Shown here: one piece after another, positions 44,769 through 53,477 of the stretch | Numbering within the stretch: position 1 is the first letter of the stretch | Layout: the number at the start of each line of letters is the position of its first letter | Assembly: GCA_019689675.1 (NCBI GenBank) | Contig: JADGGZ010000002.1 | Location: forward strand, 1-61,803 | Reading direction: 5' to 3' | Length of the DNA stretch: 61,803 nucleotides | DNA from: Rhodospirillales bacterium | GTDB taxonomy: Bacteria; Pseudomonadota; Alphaproteobacteria; ATCC43930; CGMCC-115725 | The notes under the pieces: generated by a model | The model's database searches: none | What the model was told of the DNA's origin: nothing | What the model saw: only the letters and a program-made list of their open reading frames with translations | Translations under genes and position numbers: made by a program

Positions 44769-45937
44769 TGCGAGTTGCCGATTCCGAGAAGCCGATCGTA
44801 GGCCGCCGCCACCGCGTCGAGCCGATAGGGCGCGAGGAAACGGTCGACCCAATCGGCCGGGACGGAACGCTTCTCGTCAAGGAATTGCAAGACGGCATCG
44901 GCATCGCGCGCATCGCAGAGCGCAGGATGCCCCTTCAGGAACGAAGTGCTGGTGTCGTTCGGCGAGACGGCGAGGTTGATGATCGGCCGGGCGGCGGCGA
45001 CGTACTCGACTAGCTTGCTCGGGATTTGGTGCGGCGTCGCGTTGCCGATATTGACGAGCGCCGTTGCATGACGCATCGCCGCTGCCGCGGTCGAACGTGG
45101 CACCGGACCGTGAACATGGACTCCTTCGGGTATCGGATCGAGCAGCTCGCGGCAGTCGTGGATGTCGCCGAAGAAATGCAGCGCGACGGTGGCGCGCTTC
45201 CGGCGCAGCTCGCGAAAGAGCGCGAGGAGCGGCGCGGGATTGCGCAGTGCGCGGTAGAGCGTGCCGACGAAGACGAGATGTTCGCCATCGGCCGGGAGCG
45301 GGTTCGGTCCCGGGTCGGGCAGCGACAGCAAAGGCGGCACGACCGTGATCTTCCCGGCGCTCTCGGGAAACGCCTTCGCGTACGCCGCACGCGCTCCCTC
45401 GGCGGTGACGGCGACGCTATCCGCGCGGGCGAGGACGCGGCGCTCGGTGCGGCGGTTGAGGGTGCCGTAGAGGGCCGAATTGTTGAGCGGCGTCTCCTCC
45501 AAAAGACTGAACGGGTCGCCGATGTCGACGATCCAGCATCGAGAGGGCAGCGCCAAACCAACGAGATGGGGCGTGAACGGATGCGAGACGGTGACGAGAG
45601 CGTCGGCCTCGATAGCCCGCGCGCGACGCAGAGCCGGCAGATACCAGTCGAAGGCGTAGTCGGGCCAGAGGACCCGCTTCAGCGTGCGATCGTAGACGGC
45701 CTTCAAGAGCGATCTTCGGGCTATGGGCCGCGAGCCGCCGGCCGTCGCGGTCGAACGCAACCAGCCGGGAACCCGGTGAACGGTGACGCCATTCCTCTTC
45801 TCGGTTACGGCAGCGCCTGCGGCGACCACGGATATCTCGTGCCCCTTGGCGGCCCAGCGTTCGGCGAGCGCAGTCCAGCGATAGGCGCGCGGGCTCCGGT
45901 CGGGGGCGTAGAGATAGGTGACGATGAGGAGTTTCAT
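44765..45937 (-). CDS. Glycosyltransferase family 4-like
   Basis: The 390-residue protein begins MKLLIVTYLYAPDRSPRAYRWTALAERW and shows a GT-B fold with an N-terminal acceptor domain and a C-terminal domain (LVFVGTLYRALRNPAPLLALF, IPSKLVEYVAAARPIINLA). The motif is weaker than in its neighbours, so it may be an atypical family 4 enzyme. It is coupled at both ends by ATGA overlaps, after the heparinase fragment and before the methyltransferase. Confidence 0.82.
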   Translation of the reverse strand: MKLLIVTYLYAPDRSPRAYRWTALAERWAAKGHEISVVAAGAAVTEKRNGVTVHRVPGWLRSTATAGGSRPIARRSLLKAVYDRTLKRVLWPDYAFDWYLPALRRARAIEADALVTVSHPFTPHLVGLALPSRCWIVDIGDPFSLLEETPLNNSALYGTLNRRTERRVLARADSVAVTAEGARAAYAKAFPESAGKITVVPPLLSLPDPGPNPLPADGEHLVFVGTLYRALRNPAPLLALFRELRRKRATVALHFFGDIHDCRELLDPIPEGVHVHGPVPRSTAAAAMRHATALVNIGNATPHQIPSKLVEYVAAARPIINLAVSPNDTSTSFLKGHPALCDARDADAVLQFLDEKRSVPADWVDRFLAPYRLDAVAAAYDRLLGIGNSQ

Positions 45938-46518
45938 CGGACGCGAAGGCGCTTGCCGTAGCCGGGCGAGAACGGAACCGGGGGAGAGAAGTAGGCGGCG
46001 GTCTCAGCGCGACCTACGAGCCGCACCGGCTCGGCGCCGGGAAGCCCCTCATCAGTGATTTCGATCGATCCCTCGCCGATAACGATCGAGCGTCGCACGA
46101 CCCGTCCGAAGCCGCGATGCTCGCCGGCGAAGCCGCTGTCGTCGAAGGAGAGGCACCGTGCCTTCGCCTCGTCGCCGAGCCAAAAAGGGCCGAGATCGAG
46201 CCGCCCCGGCTCCCGCCCCTCGAGGCGCGGCGCCGCGTGCGCCGCAACCGAGCGGTAAGCGTTCCGCCATGTCGGCGATGCCGTGTAGACGTAGCTGCCG
46301 GGATCGACCACCCAATCCTCGCCGTCGATCGCGAGCTCGAACGCGAGCTGATCGTTGTGCGCATGGGCGCCGCGGCCGTTCATGCCGATCGGACCGCAAC
46401 GGACGGCGAGATAAAGCCGGCCGGAGCGGAAGAGGTAGAGCCCGAAATCGGGAAAGGCGCGTCGGGAAAGCCCCTCCCGGAGATCGCTGCCGGGCGCGAC
46501 GATGGTGACCTTTCTCAC
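45934..46518 (-). CDS. Heparinase II/III C-terminal domain, separate ORF
   Basis: The 194-residue product starts at GTG 46518 (MRKVTIVAPGSDLREG) and consists of the beta-sandwich half of heparinase II/III proteins: DFGLYLFRSGRLYLAVRCGP, the metal/catalytic block GAHAHNDQLAFEL, and VVDPGSYVYTASPTWRNAYRSVAAH. The preceding gene holds the N-terminal toroid half, and the two overlap by GTGA. Usually these are one polypeptide, so this is either a split gene or the result of a frameshift. Both parts look otherwise undecayed. Confidence 0.78.
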   Translation of the reverse strand: MRKVTIVAPGSDLREGLSRRAFPDFGLYLFRSGRLYLAVRCGPIGMNGRGAHAHNDQLAFELAIDGEDWVVDPGSYVYTASPTWRNAYRSVAAHAAPRLEGREPGRLDLGPFWLGDEAKARCLSFDDSGFAGEHRGFGRVVRRSIVIGEGSIEITDEGLPGAEPVRLVGRAETAAYFSPPVPFSPGYGKRLRVR

Positions 46519-47930
46519 CGGAGAGACTCGACCCAGGCGGCGTCGAGCCATACGCCCGGCGGGCTGCGGCCGAGCACGGCGTCGATCAGCGCGACCAGCG
46601 GCCGGTGGTCGAGGAAATCCTCGTCGAGATAAGGCGCTTCGTCGGGAAGCCCCGACCAGTGGTCGAGATTGGCGTAGCGCGCCTTCGCTTCCGCCGCTGT
46701 CATCACCTTGAAGAGCGGATGCAGCTTGAGGAACCGGCCGCTGTCGTTGTCGCCGATCTGCGGCACGCGGCCGTTCGGCTTCGTGATCCATCGCGTGAAC
46801 TCGGCCATGGCGGCGATGCGGTCGAGATGATCCGGATCGCGAATGCGGCGCAGCGCCGTCGCGAAGGCGACCATTTCCGCCGAGAGCCGGTGATAGCACG
46901 TCGAGGCCTCGAAGTTGCCACCGTCCTCTCCGAACTGGTACCGCGTCTCGGCGAGAAGCTCGCGCTCGCCGAACTCCAGCCAGCGGCGCTCGCCGAGCGC
47001 CGTCGCAATGAAGAGAAGCCCGGCGATGTCGGCGAGATAATGGTTACCGCGGCCTTCGGGATATTTCTCGAGATTGGCGAGAATGTGCCGACCGTGCTCG
47101 AGAAGGCTGCGCTTCAGAACGCTCTCGAACGGCTCGTCGAAAGAGGCTCCGGCGACGCGGAAGAGGTCGTAGGCGACGACCCAGTTGGCGGCGCGGATCG
47201 CCACATCCATCGCCGTCATCCAGTTGACGCCGAAGCGCGGCGGGTTGGTGGCGATGAAGTCCAGAATCTGGTTGCGGAAAGCGCGGCAATAGGCTTCCGC
47301 AGGAGCGGCGTCCCGATCGCCGTCGCGCGCCAGCGCGTAAGCCCAGGCGAGCGTCGCGAGATGCTGCATCCGCGCGAGCTCCCACGGCACCTTGACGTCG
47401 GCCCAGCGCGCGGCGCCGACGCGAATGTCGTTCGACCACAGTTTCTCGCCCCAGATGAACCCGGAGCGGAAGTCGACCTGCCAGTCGATCGGGCAGTAGT
47501 CCGGGTCGTCGATTAGGCGCCAGATTCGTCGGCTTTCGGCAAGATTGGCGTCGTTGATGCGCCCTTCGAGCCACGCGCCGTCACGGTCGGCGATGACGGG
47601 CTCGCCCGGCTCGTAGGCGGTCCCCTCGATGCCGGGGCAGGTCATGCCGTAGCGCACGTGGAGCCATCCCGAGCCGAGGAGGTCGAACCAGTTGCGGCGC
47701 CACAGCGCTGCGGCGGACAATATCCAGGTTCGGTTCGCGCGGATCGTCTCGAGCGGCAGCCTTCCGAGGAGAGGCGCGATCGGCGACTTCGGCGTCTCCG
47801 CCGCATAGGTCGGGACGGCGAAGTCGCGCCGACGCTGCCGGCGCGCGCCGAGACGCCGCACGACCATGCCGGCCGCGCGACGCGCCAGGACATGCGGAGG
47901 CAGACGGAGCGCCAGCGCCAGCCGGTTCAT
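46515..47930 (-). CDS. Heparinase II/III N-terminal (alpha/alpha toroid) domain
   Basis: The 471-residue protein has the helical toroid of heparinase II/III-type lyases: WDLLGSGW-like motif (WFDLLGSGWLHVRYG), ANWMTAMD-type block FGVNWMTAMDVAIRAANWVVAYDL, HILANLEKYPEGRGNHYLADIAGL and EASTCYHRLSAEMV with the family Tyr-His. It ends SRWLDAAWVESLR-like (VWLDAAWVESLR) just where the C-terminal half starts in another frame. No signal peptide is visible. It may cleave or tailor an acidic polysaccharide. Confidence 0.82.
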   Translation of the reverse strand: MNRLALALRLPPHVLARRAAGMVVRRLGARRQRRRDFAVPTYAAETPKSPIAPLLGRLPLETIRANRTWILSAAALWRRNWFDLLGSGWLHVRYGMTCPGIEGTAYEPGEPVIADRDGAWLEGRINDANLAESRRIWRLIDDPDYCPIDWQVDFRSGFIWGEKLWSNDIRVGAARWADVKVPWELARMQHLATLAWAYALARDGDRDAAPAEAYCRAFRNQILDFIATNPPRFGVNWMTAMDVAIRAANWVVAYDLFRVAGASFDEPFESVLKRSLLEHGRHILANLEKYPEGRGNHYLADIAGLLFIATALGERRWLEFGERELLAETRYQFGEDGGNFEASTCYHRLSAEMVAFATALRRIRDPDHLDRIAAMAEFTRWITKPNGRVPQIGDNDSGRFLKLHPLFKVMTAAEAKARYANLDHWSGLPDEAPYLDEDFLDHRPLVALIDAVLGRSPPGVWLDAAWVESLR

Positions 47931-48010
47931 GTCTGCTTCCAGCGGTGTTCGTTCACTCGCTTGCGGAACCGCGCCCAGGCGCCGCGGCGCCAGAGCGATA
48001 GGCGCGGTCC

Positions 48011-49894
48011 TCAGGCGGCGATGAACTCTTCATGCCAGAGCGCGAAATTGAAGAGATACCACGCCTGCGGCGCACGACCCTGATCGAGAAGCCGCCGTAC
48101 GGCCGCCGGGTCGAGATAGTCGGTTGTCCGGCAGAACCGGTCGAGGCGATCGCGCATCTCTTTGCCGAGGCGGCCGAGGAACCACTCGCGTACCGGCACC
48201 GAGAAACCCTGTTTCGGGCGTTGGAGGATCGGTTCGGGCAGAAGGCCGCGCACGGCATGCTTCAGGACGTGCTTCAGGCCGCGCATCTTCACCGCCGACG
48301 GGATGCGCATCGCGAGCTCGACGACCTCGTGGTCGAGAAAGGGCACCCGAGCCTCGAGCGCGACGCCCATCGTCATCTTGTCGACCCGCATCAGGAGGAG
48401 CTCGGGAAGGCGCAGATTGAGGTCGAGATAGGTCATCCAGTTGAGCGGCGACGGTTCGGCCGCCCGCTCGGCGAAGCGGGCTCGGATCGGCGCGAGGATC
48501 TCCCAGGAAGTGCGGTCGGCGAAGCGCGCGCGAAGGCGGGGCGAGAGGAGGCCGCGCTTCATCGTTTCGGGGAACGCTTCGGCGCCGCCCCAGAAGAGCG
48601 CCTGGCCGGCCCCGGCACGGCGCAGGATCTCGGTGTAGGTCCGCTCCCCGCGACCGAGGCGCTCGAGGAGAGCGACTCCCGCCGACTTGAGGAGCGCCGG
48701 GACCGGCAACGCGTTCGCGCGTTCGAGCTGGAGCATCGCCTTCCAGCCCGGGTAGCCGAAGAAGAGCTCATCGGCTCCCTCGCCGACCTGGCAGGCCTTG
48801 ACGCCGTGCCGACGGGCGAGCTCCGCCACGTAGTAGACGGGAACGCAGACAGGGTCGGCGATCGGCTCGTCCTGGAGACGAACCATTCTCGGAAGAAAGT
48901 CGAGAAGGTCGCCTTCGACGAGCCGACGCTCGTGATGGTCGGCACTCACCGCGTCGGCCATGAGCCTCGCCCAGGGCAGCTCGTCGCCGATGCTCGTCGC
49001 CTCGTAGCCGACGACGAACGTGCGTACAGGATCTGTCTCTCCTTCGGAGAACAGCTTGACGTTGGTGCTGGAGTCGATGCCGCCCGACAGGAAGACGCCC
49101 TGCGGCACGTCGGCGACCTTGTGGCAGCGCACCGCGTCGCGGAGCGTCGCCAGGACCGCTTCTGCGCACGCGCCGTCGGACGCGGGCAGCAGGGGCTCGT
49201 CGTGGTCGAGCGCGTCCCACCAGCGCCGCTCCTCGATGCCCCCATCCGCGTCGACCCGCAGCCATGTCCCGGCCGCGAGCTTGCGGATCCCCGTGAAGAG
49301 CGTCATCGGCGCCGGGGTCGTCATGAACGAGAGGAAGTGGAACAACGCGGTCTCGTCGACCGCGCGCGGCCGATTTCGATCGGCAAGGATCGCCTTGATC
49401 TCGGAGCCGAAAGCCAACTGGTGCTCGTCGAGCGCGTAGTAGAGCGGCTTGATGCCGACGCGGTCGCGCACGAGCCAGAGCGACCGCTCGCGCGCATCCC
49501 AGAGCGCGAAGGCGAACATGCCGCGGAGGCGGCGAAGGCTGTCGGCTCCCCAGCGGCTCCAGGCGGCGAGGATCACCTCGGTATCGGCGTGGTCGGTGCG
49601 CCAGTTGCCGACTCCTGCGGCCTCGAGCTCGCGGCGCAGCTCGCGGTGATTGTAGATCTCGCCGTTGTAGGTGATCACGAACCGGCCATCGGCGCTCGTC
49701 ATCGGCTGCGCCGCAGCGCTGGACAGATCGATGATCGAGAGCCGTCGGTGCGCGAAGCCGAGACGTGCGTCGGGGGCGACCCATATCCCGTCCCCGTCAG
49801 GACCACGGTGGGCAACGGCTTCGCTCATCCCGCGAAGGAGGCTCGCGTCGATCGGGCGCCCATCGCGCGAGAGAAGGCCCGCGATCCCGCACAT
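48011..49894 (-). CDS. AsnB-type glutamine amidotransferase, copy 2
   Basis: The 627-residue protein has Cys2 (MCGIAGLLSRDGR), AHRGPDGDGIW, NGEIYNHRELR, FLSGGIDSSTNVKL and the C-terminal RPKQGFSVPVREWF. The glutaminase and ATP-PPase signatures are intact. It differs in detail from copies 1 and 3 (for example the PP-loop tail STNVKL and the VGEGADELFFGYPG segment), so it is not a recent duplicate. ATG 49894 follows the upstream GT stop by four bases. Sugar-acid amidation is inferred from context. Confidence 0.92.
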   Translation of the reverse strand: MCGIAGLLSRDGRPIDASLLRGMSEAVAHRGPDGDGIWVAPDARLGFAHRRLSIIDLSSAAAQPMTSADGRFVITYNGEIYNHRELRRELEAAGVGNWRTDHADTEVILAAWSRWGADSLRRLRGMFAFALWDARERSLWLVRDRVGIKPLYYALDEHQLAFGSEIKAILADRNRPRAVDETALFHFLSFMTTPAPMTLFTGIRKLAAGTWLRVDADGGIEERRWWDALDHDEPLLPASDGACAEAVLATLRDAVRCHKVADVPQGVFLSGGIDSSTNVKLFSEGETDPVRTFVVGYEATSIGDELPWARLMADAVSADHHERRLVEGDLLDFLPRMVRLQDEPIADPVCVPVYYVAELARRHGVKACQVGEGADELFFGYPGWKAMLQLERANALPVPALLKSAGVALLERLGRGERTYTEILRRAGAGQALFWGGAEAFPETMKRGLLSPRLRARFADRTSWEILAPIRARFAERAAEPSPLNWMTYLDLNLRLPELLLMRVDKMTMGVALEARVPFLDHEVVELAMRIPSAVKMRGLKHVLKHAVRGLLPEPILQRPKQGFSVPVREWFLGRLGKEMRDRLDRFCRTTDYLDPAAVRRLLDQGRAPQAWYLFNFALWHEEFIAA

Positions 49895-49898
49895 CGGC

Positions 49899-51194
49899 TC
49901 AGGCCGCCCGCCGCCCGGTCGCGGCCGCCGACATGAGGCTCTCCTGGAACCGCCGGCGCACGGTAGCGACGTCATGGTTCCGGCGCGCAACGTCGAGGGC
50001 GCGCTCCACGACGGCCTGCCGGCGGGTGTCGTCGTCGAGGAGCCGGAGAATGGCCGCCTCGAGCCGGCCGGCGTCGCGCTCGCTCACGACCTCGCCCCAG
50101 CCTTCTTTCATCGCGTAGGAGACCTGATCGAGCGCGGGCGGCCCATAAACGAGCACCGGCGTCCCCGACGCGAGATAGGCGGGGATCTTCGTCGGCATCG
50201 AATGGCGGATGAAGCGCACGCTCGCCTGATCGAAGTTCGACGGCAGCAGGAGAAGGTCGGCGCCCCGTATCAGGGCGAAGAATTCGTCGTCGCTTTCAGG
50301 AGCATCGATCACCTTCACGGCGGGCGAGACCTCGAGCGCTGCGCGATGGCGCGCGGCGAGGAACGCTGGTGCATGAATCTCGAACGCGAGCTGCCGCCCG
50401 GCGGCGGCGAGCCGCGCGACAGCGCGTGCAGCGTCGAGAAGGCTCGCAAGCTGGGCATCCGCGAAAATGGAGCCGACATAGAGGATCCGGGCAGGCCTCC
50501 TCGCGGCCCGCGGTCGAGCCTGGGGCAGCAGCACCGCCATGTCGAGCGCGTTCTGAAACGGGAGAAACGGCACGCCGTAACGCTTCGAGAAGGCCATCGC
50601 CATTCCGTGGCCGATCGCCATCCGGACCGCCGCCGCCCCGACCAGGCGGGCGATCAGCCGCTCCATGCGCGCGCGGACCAGCGGAGCGGCGAGTCCTCCC
50701 CGATAGAGAGCCGACGGCCAGTCGTCCATGAAGTGCACGACGAGCGGAAGCGAGAACCGGCACCGGATCGCATCCACCAGCTGCATCATCCCGATCGTGC
50801 CGAGGATCGTGTAAAGAAGCTCCGGCCGGTATCGCTCGATCCAGCGCTCGAGTGCGGGCGAAAGGCGCCCTTCGTCGGGCCAGGCGTTTCCGACCACCGC
50901 ATTCTTGATCGCGCGCAAAACGGGCGGCAAGGGCGCAGCAGCGCCTTCCTCCGAGCTCGTTCCAGGGGGAAGCGCGTCGTCGCGCCATCGTCCCGGCCAG
51001 CGCGCGAGCTCTCCGCGGCCGAGCCTGTAGAAGTTCCGGCAGACGTCATCGCTGGTCGGAACGTGGTCGCTATGAACCGTGGCGATCCGGTCGGACGGCC
51101 AAGTGCGAAAGAGATTCGTGAAGGTGATGCCGCTGCCGGTGAGACGATTGAACGCGCAGGGCGTGACGAAAAGGAGTCGCGGCGTCTCGGTCAC
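49899..51194 (-). CDS. Glycosyltransferase, family 4-like
   Basis: The 431-residue protein starts at GTG 51194 (overlapping the fcl stop as GTGA) with TETPRLLFVTPCAFNRLTGSG. It has a GT-B-like pattern with the C-terminal segments RPARILYVGSIFADAQLASLL, LLLPSNFDQASVRFIRHSMPTKIPAYLASG and VLVYGPPALDQV. The N-terminal domain is divergent, so assignment to a named family is tentative. It is coupled to fcl and closely followed by asnB copy 2. Confidence 0.82.
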   Translation of the reverse strand: MTETPRLLFVTPCAFNRLTGSGITFTNLFRTWPSDRIATVHSDHVPTSDDVCRNFYRLGRGELARWPGRWRDDALPPGTSSEEGAAAPLPPVLRAIKNAVVGNAWPDEGRLSPALERWIERYRPELLYTILGTIGMMQLVDAIRCRFSLPLVVHFMDDWPSALYRGGLAAPLVRARMERLIARLVGAAAVRMAIGHGMAMAFSKRYGVPFLPFQNALDMAVLLPQARPRAARRPARILYVGSIFADAQLASLLDAARAVARLAAAGRQLAFEIHAPAFLAARHRAALEVSPAVKVIDAPESDDEFFALIRGADLLLLPSNFDQASVRFIRHSMPTKIPAYLASGTPVLVYGPPALDQVSYAMKEGWGEVVSERDAGRLEAAILRLLDDDTRRQAVVERALDVARRNHDVATVRRRFQESLMSAAATGRRAA

Positions 51195-52132
51195 GTGGCC
51201 ACGTGCTGGCGATACCAGCGATAGGTGTCTTCGATGCCGCGCCGGAGGTCGATGCGATGATGCCACCCGAGCTGGCGGAGTCGGGCGAGGTCGAGCCGCT
51301 TGCGGGGCGTGCCGTCCGGCTTCGAGCGATCGAACTCGAAGCGTCCCTCGAAGCCGACCACGTCCGCAATCAGCTCGGCGAGGGCCTTGATCGACAGCTC
51401 CTCGCCCGAGCCGATATTGACGAGCTGAGGCTCCGAGTAGGTCCTCATCAAGAGGACGCACGCATCGGCGAGATCGTCGACGTGGAGAAATTCCCGCAAG
51501 GGCTCCCCCGAGCCCCAGATCGTGACGCTCTCGGCCCCGGCCTCCTTCGCCTCGTGGATCCGGCGGAGGAGGGCGGGGAGGACATGGCTCGCGAGCGGGT
51601 CGAAATTGTCGCCTGGACCGTAGAGATTGGTCGGCATCACCGCGATGAAGTCGCAACCGTGCTGACGCCGATACGCCTCGCACATCTCGATTCCCGAGAT
51701 CTTCGCCAGGGCGTAGGGCTTGTTCGTCGGCTCGAGCGGGCCTGTGAGGAGCGCGTCCTCGGAGATCGGCTGGGGCGCAAGACGCGGGTAGATGCAGGAC
51801 GTCCCGAGAAAGAGGAGCTTCTCGACGCCGACGCGGCGCGACGCCTCGATGACGTTCGCCTCGATCATCAGGTTGTCGTAAATGAAGTCGGCGGGCTTGG
51901 TCGCATTCTCGAGGATGCCGCCGACGCGCGCTGCGGCGAGGAACACCGCCTGCGGACGTTCGCGCTCGAAGAAGCGCTCGACCGCTTCCTGGCGGCGCAG
52001 ATCGACCTCGCTGCGGGTAGCCGCGATGATCGTGCAGGATTCGCTGGCGAGACGACGCACCAGCGCCGAGCCCACCATTCCGCGGTGGCCGGCGACGAAA
52101 ACCCGCTTGCCCTTCAGCTCGTAGATTCCCAT
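51191..52132 (-). CDS. fcl: GDP-L-fucose synthase-like reductase/epimerase
   Basis: The 313-residue SDR protein has the family start VFVAGHRGMVGSALVRRL, the RSEVDLRRQEAVERFF segment, LFLGTSCIYPRLAPQPISED, the catalytic Tyr-Lys NKPYALAKISG, and PTNLYGPGDNFDP with HVLPALLRRIHEA. It converts GDP-4-keto-6-deoxymannose to GDP-L-fucose. The partner gmd (GDP-mannose dehydratase) is absent from the window, so the gene may rely on a distant gmd or act on a related sugar. ATG 52132 is chosen as the start of the fold. Confidence 0.92.
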   Translation of the reverse strand: MGIYELKGKRVFVAGHRGMVGSALVRRLASESCTIIAATRSEVDLRRQEAVERFFERERPQAVFLAAARVGGILENATKPADFIYDNLMIEANVIEASRRVGVEKLLFLGTSCIYPRLAPQPISEDALLTGPLEPTNKPYALAKISGIEMCEAYRRQHGCDFIAVMPTNLYGPGDNFDPLASHVLPALLRRIHEAKEAGAESVTIWGSGEPLREFLHVDDLADACVLLMRTYSEPQLVNIGSGEELSIKALAELIADVVGFEGRFEFDRSKPDGTPRKRLDLARLRQLGWHHRIDLRRGIEDTYRWYRQHVAT

Positions 52133-52150
52133 CACGCGTCGTCGTTTACG

Positions 52151-52165
52151 CCATATTCGATATGG
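52151..52165. promoter_or_regulatory. Inverted repeat CCATAT-TCG-ATATGG upstream of fcl
   Basis: Within the 124-bp spacer before fcl (52133-52256), an AT-rich perfect inverted repeat with 6-bp arms lies 18-33 bp from the fcl start. Such a site is unusual in this GC-rich operon and could be an internal operator or promoter element. The rest of the spacer has no gene. Confidence 0.35.
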
Positions 52166-52256
52166 ACGCTCGTCTTTGTCTCGATGCGGTCGGTAGAGAA
52201 CGGCGAACGGCGGCGTTCGATCCCTTGCGCATCCTGGGGCGCGGCGTCCTCTCCCG

Positions 52257-53477
52257 TCATCGCAGGCTCGCGTAGAGCTCCACGAAGCGGCGCACCTCGA
52301 CGGCCGCGTCGAACTCCGCCTCGGCGCGCGCACGCCCGGCGGCACCGAGCCGCGCCCGAAGCCCTTCGTCTCCCAACACCAATTCGACGGAAGCGGCGAG
52401 GCCGTCCACGTCTCCGGTCCGGACCAGCAGTCCCGTTTCGTTATGGCGGACAGCGTCGCGCATCCCACCAGCGTCGAAACCGACGACAGGCCGCCCGCAC
52501 GCCATCGCCTCGATCGCAGTGTTCGGCATGTTCTCGACCGACGAGGGTATCACGACGACGTCGCTCGCGGCGTAAACCGCGGCGAGCAGCCGATCATCTC
52601 TCAACGGCCCGAGCGTCGCCACGGTTTGCGGGACGCGGCCCTTCCACCATGCAACGTCGCGGCCGGCGACGAGAAGCCGGAATTCCGGGGAGAGGCGTTG
52701 CAGCGCCGCCTCCAGATACTGCGTCCCCTTGCGCGGGTTGTTCCCGGCGACCTGAGCGAGGAAGAGAATTGTCTTCGGCCGCGGATCTAATCCCAGCACC
52801 TCGCACGCGACGCCGCGCTCGATCGGCCGGAACACCGAAAGGTCGAGCCCGTTCGGAATCCGGTAGACGGCACGCCCGGCGAAGAGCGGGCTTTCCCGCG
52901 CGATCCGCTCGGTCCAGCTCGACGGCGCAACGATCGTCAGGCGGGCGGAGGCGTAAGCGCGCTGCTTCGCGCGCCAGAGCCACGCGGTCGTGTCGCGCGC
53001 CAGAGGCGGATAGGAGTCGAGATCGGGGCAGGCGCCGCACCCAGTCCGCCAGCGCTCGCATGCGCCGGAGTACGCGCAGTGGCCGGTGACCGCCCACATG
53101 TCGGAAAGGCGCCATACGATGGGCGCGCGGCGGGAAAGCGCCGGCAGCAGCCTGTGGCTGAACCAGCCGCCATGCGTGTTGTAGAGCTGGATCACGTCGG
53201 CGCGCTGCAGCCAGGGATGGCGCAGGATGCGCCGTTGCGACGGATACCACTGGTACTGCAACCCCAACGGTCGCGACGCTTCCTCCGCGATCCGGTCCGC
53301 GGTCCGCCGCCAGCCTCCGCCATGCACCGTCTCGACATCCGGGTCCTCGGTGACCTTGGTTCCGACGAGCATCGCCGAGCGGTGACCGAGCCGGCGCAGC
53401 CCCTGATGGATGCGGTAGGCGGACCGTCCCGATCCGCCATCGTTGTCGGCGGTGGAGAAATGGAGAACGGAAATCAC
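52257..53477 (-). CDS. Glycosyltransferase family 4 (colanic acid-type)
   Basis: The 406-residue GT-B protein starts at GTG 53477 (GTGA with the asnB copy 3 stop) with ISVLHFSTADNDGGSGRSAY. It shows NTHGGWFSHRLLPAL, WRLSDMWAVTGHCAYSG with a Cys-rich segment (CERWRTGCGACPDLDSYP), PNGLDLSVFRPIER and SSVENMPNTAIEAMACGRPVV. It resembles WcaC/WcaL-like enzymes of colanic-acid-type loci. Five Cys in the CAYSGAC to GACP stretch may bind metal or form a family insert. Confidence 0.88.
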   Translation of the reverse strand: MISVLHFSTADNDGGSGRSAYRIHQGLRRLGHRSAMLVGTKVTEDPDVETVHGGGWRRTADRIAEEASRPLGLQYQWYPSQRRILRHPWLQRADVIQLYNTHGGWFSHRLLPALSRRAPIVWRLSDMWAVTGHCAYSGACERWRTGCGACPDLDSYPPLARDTTAWLWRAKQRAYASARLTIVAPSSWTERIARESPLFAGRAVYRIPNGLDLSVFRPIERGVACEVLGLDPRPKTILFLAQVAGNNPRKGTQYLEAALQRLSPEFRLLVAGRDVAWWKGRVPQTVATLGPLRDDRLLAAVYAASDVVVIPSSVENMPNTAIEAMACGRPVVGFDAGGMRDAVRHNETGLLVRTGDVDGLAASVELVLGDEGLRARLGAAGRARAEAEFDAAVEVRRFVELYASLR

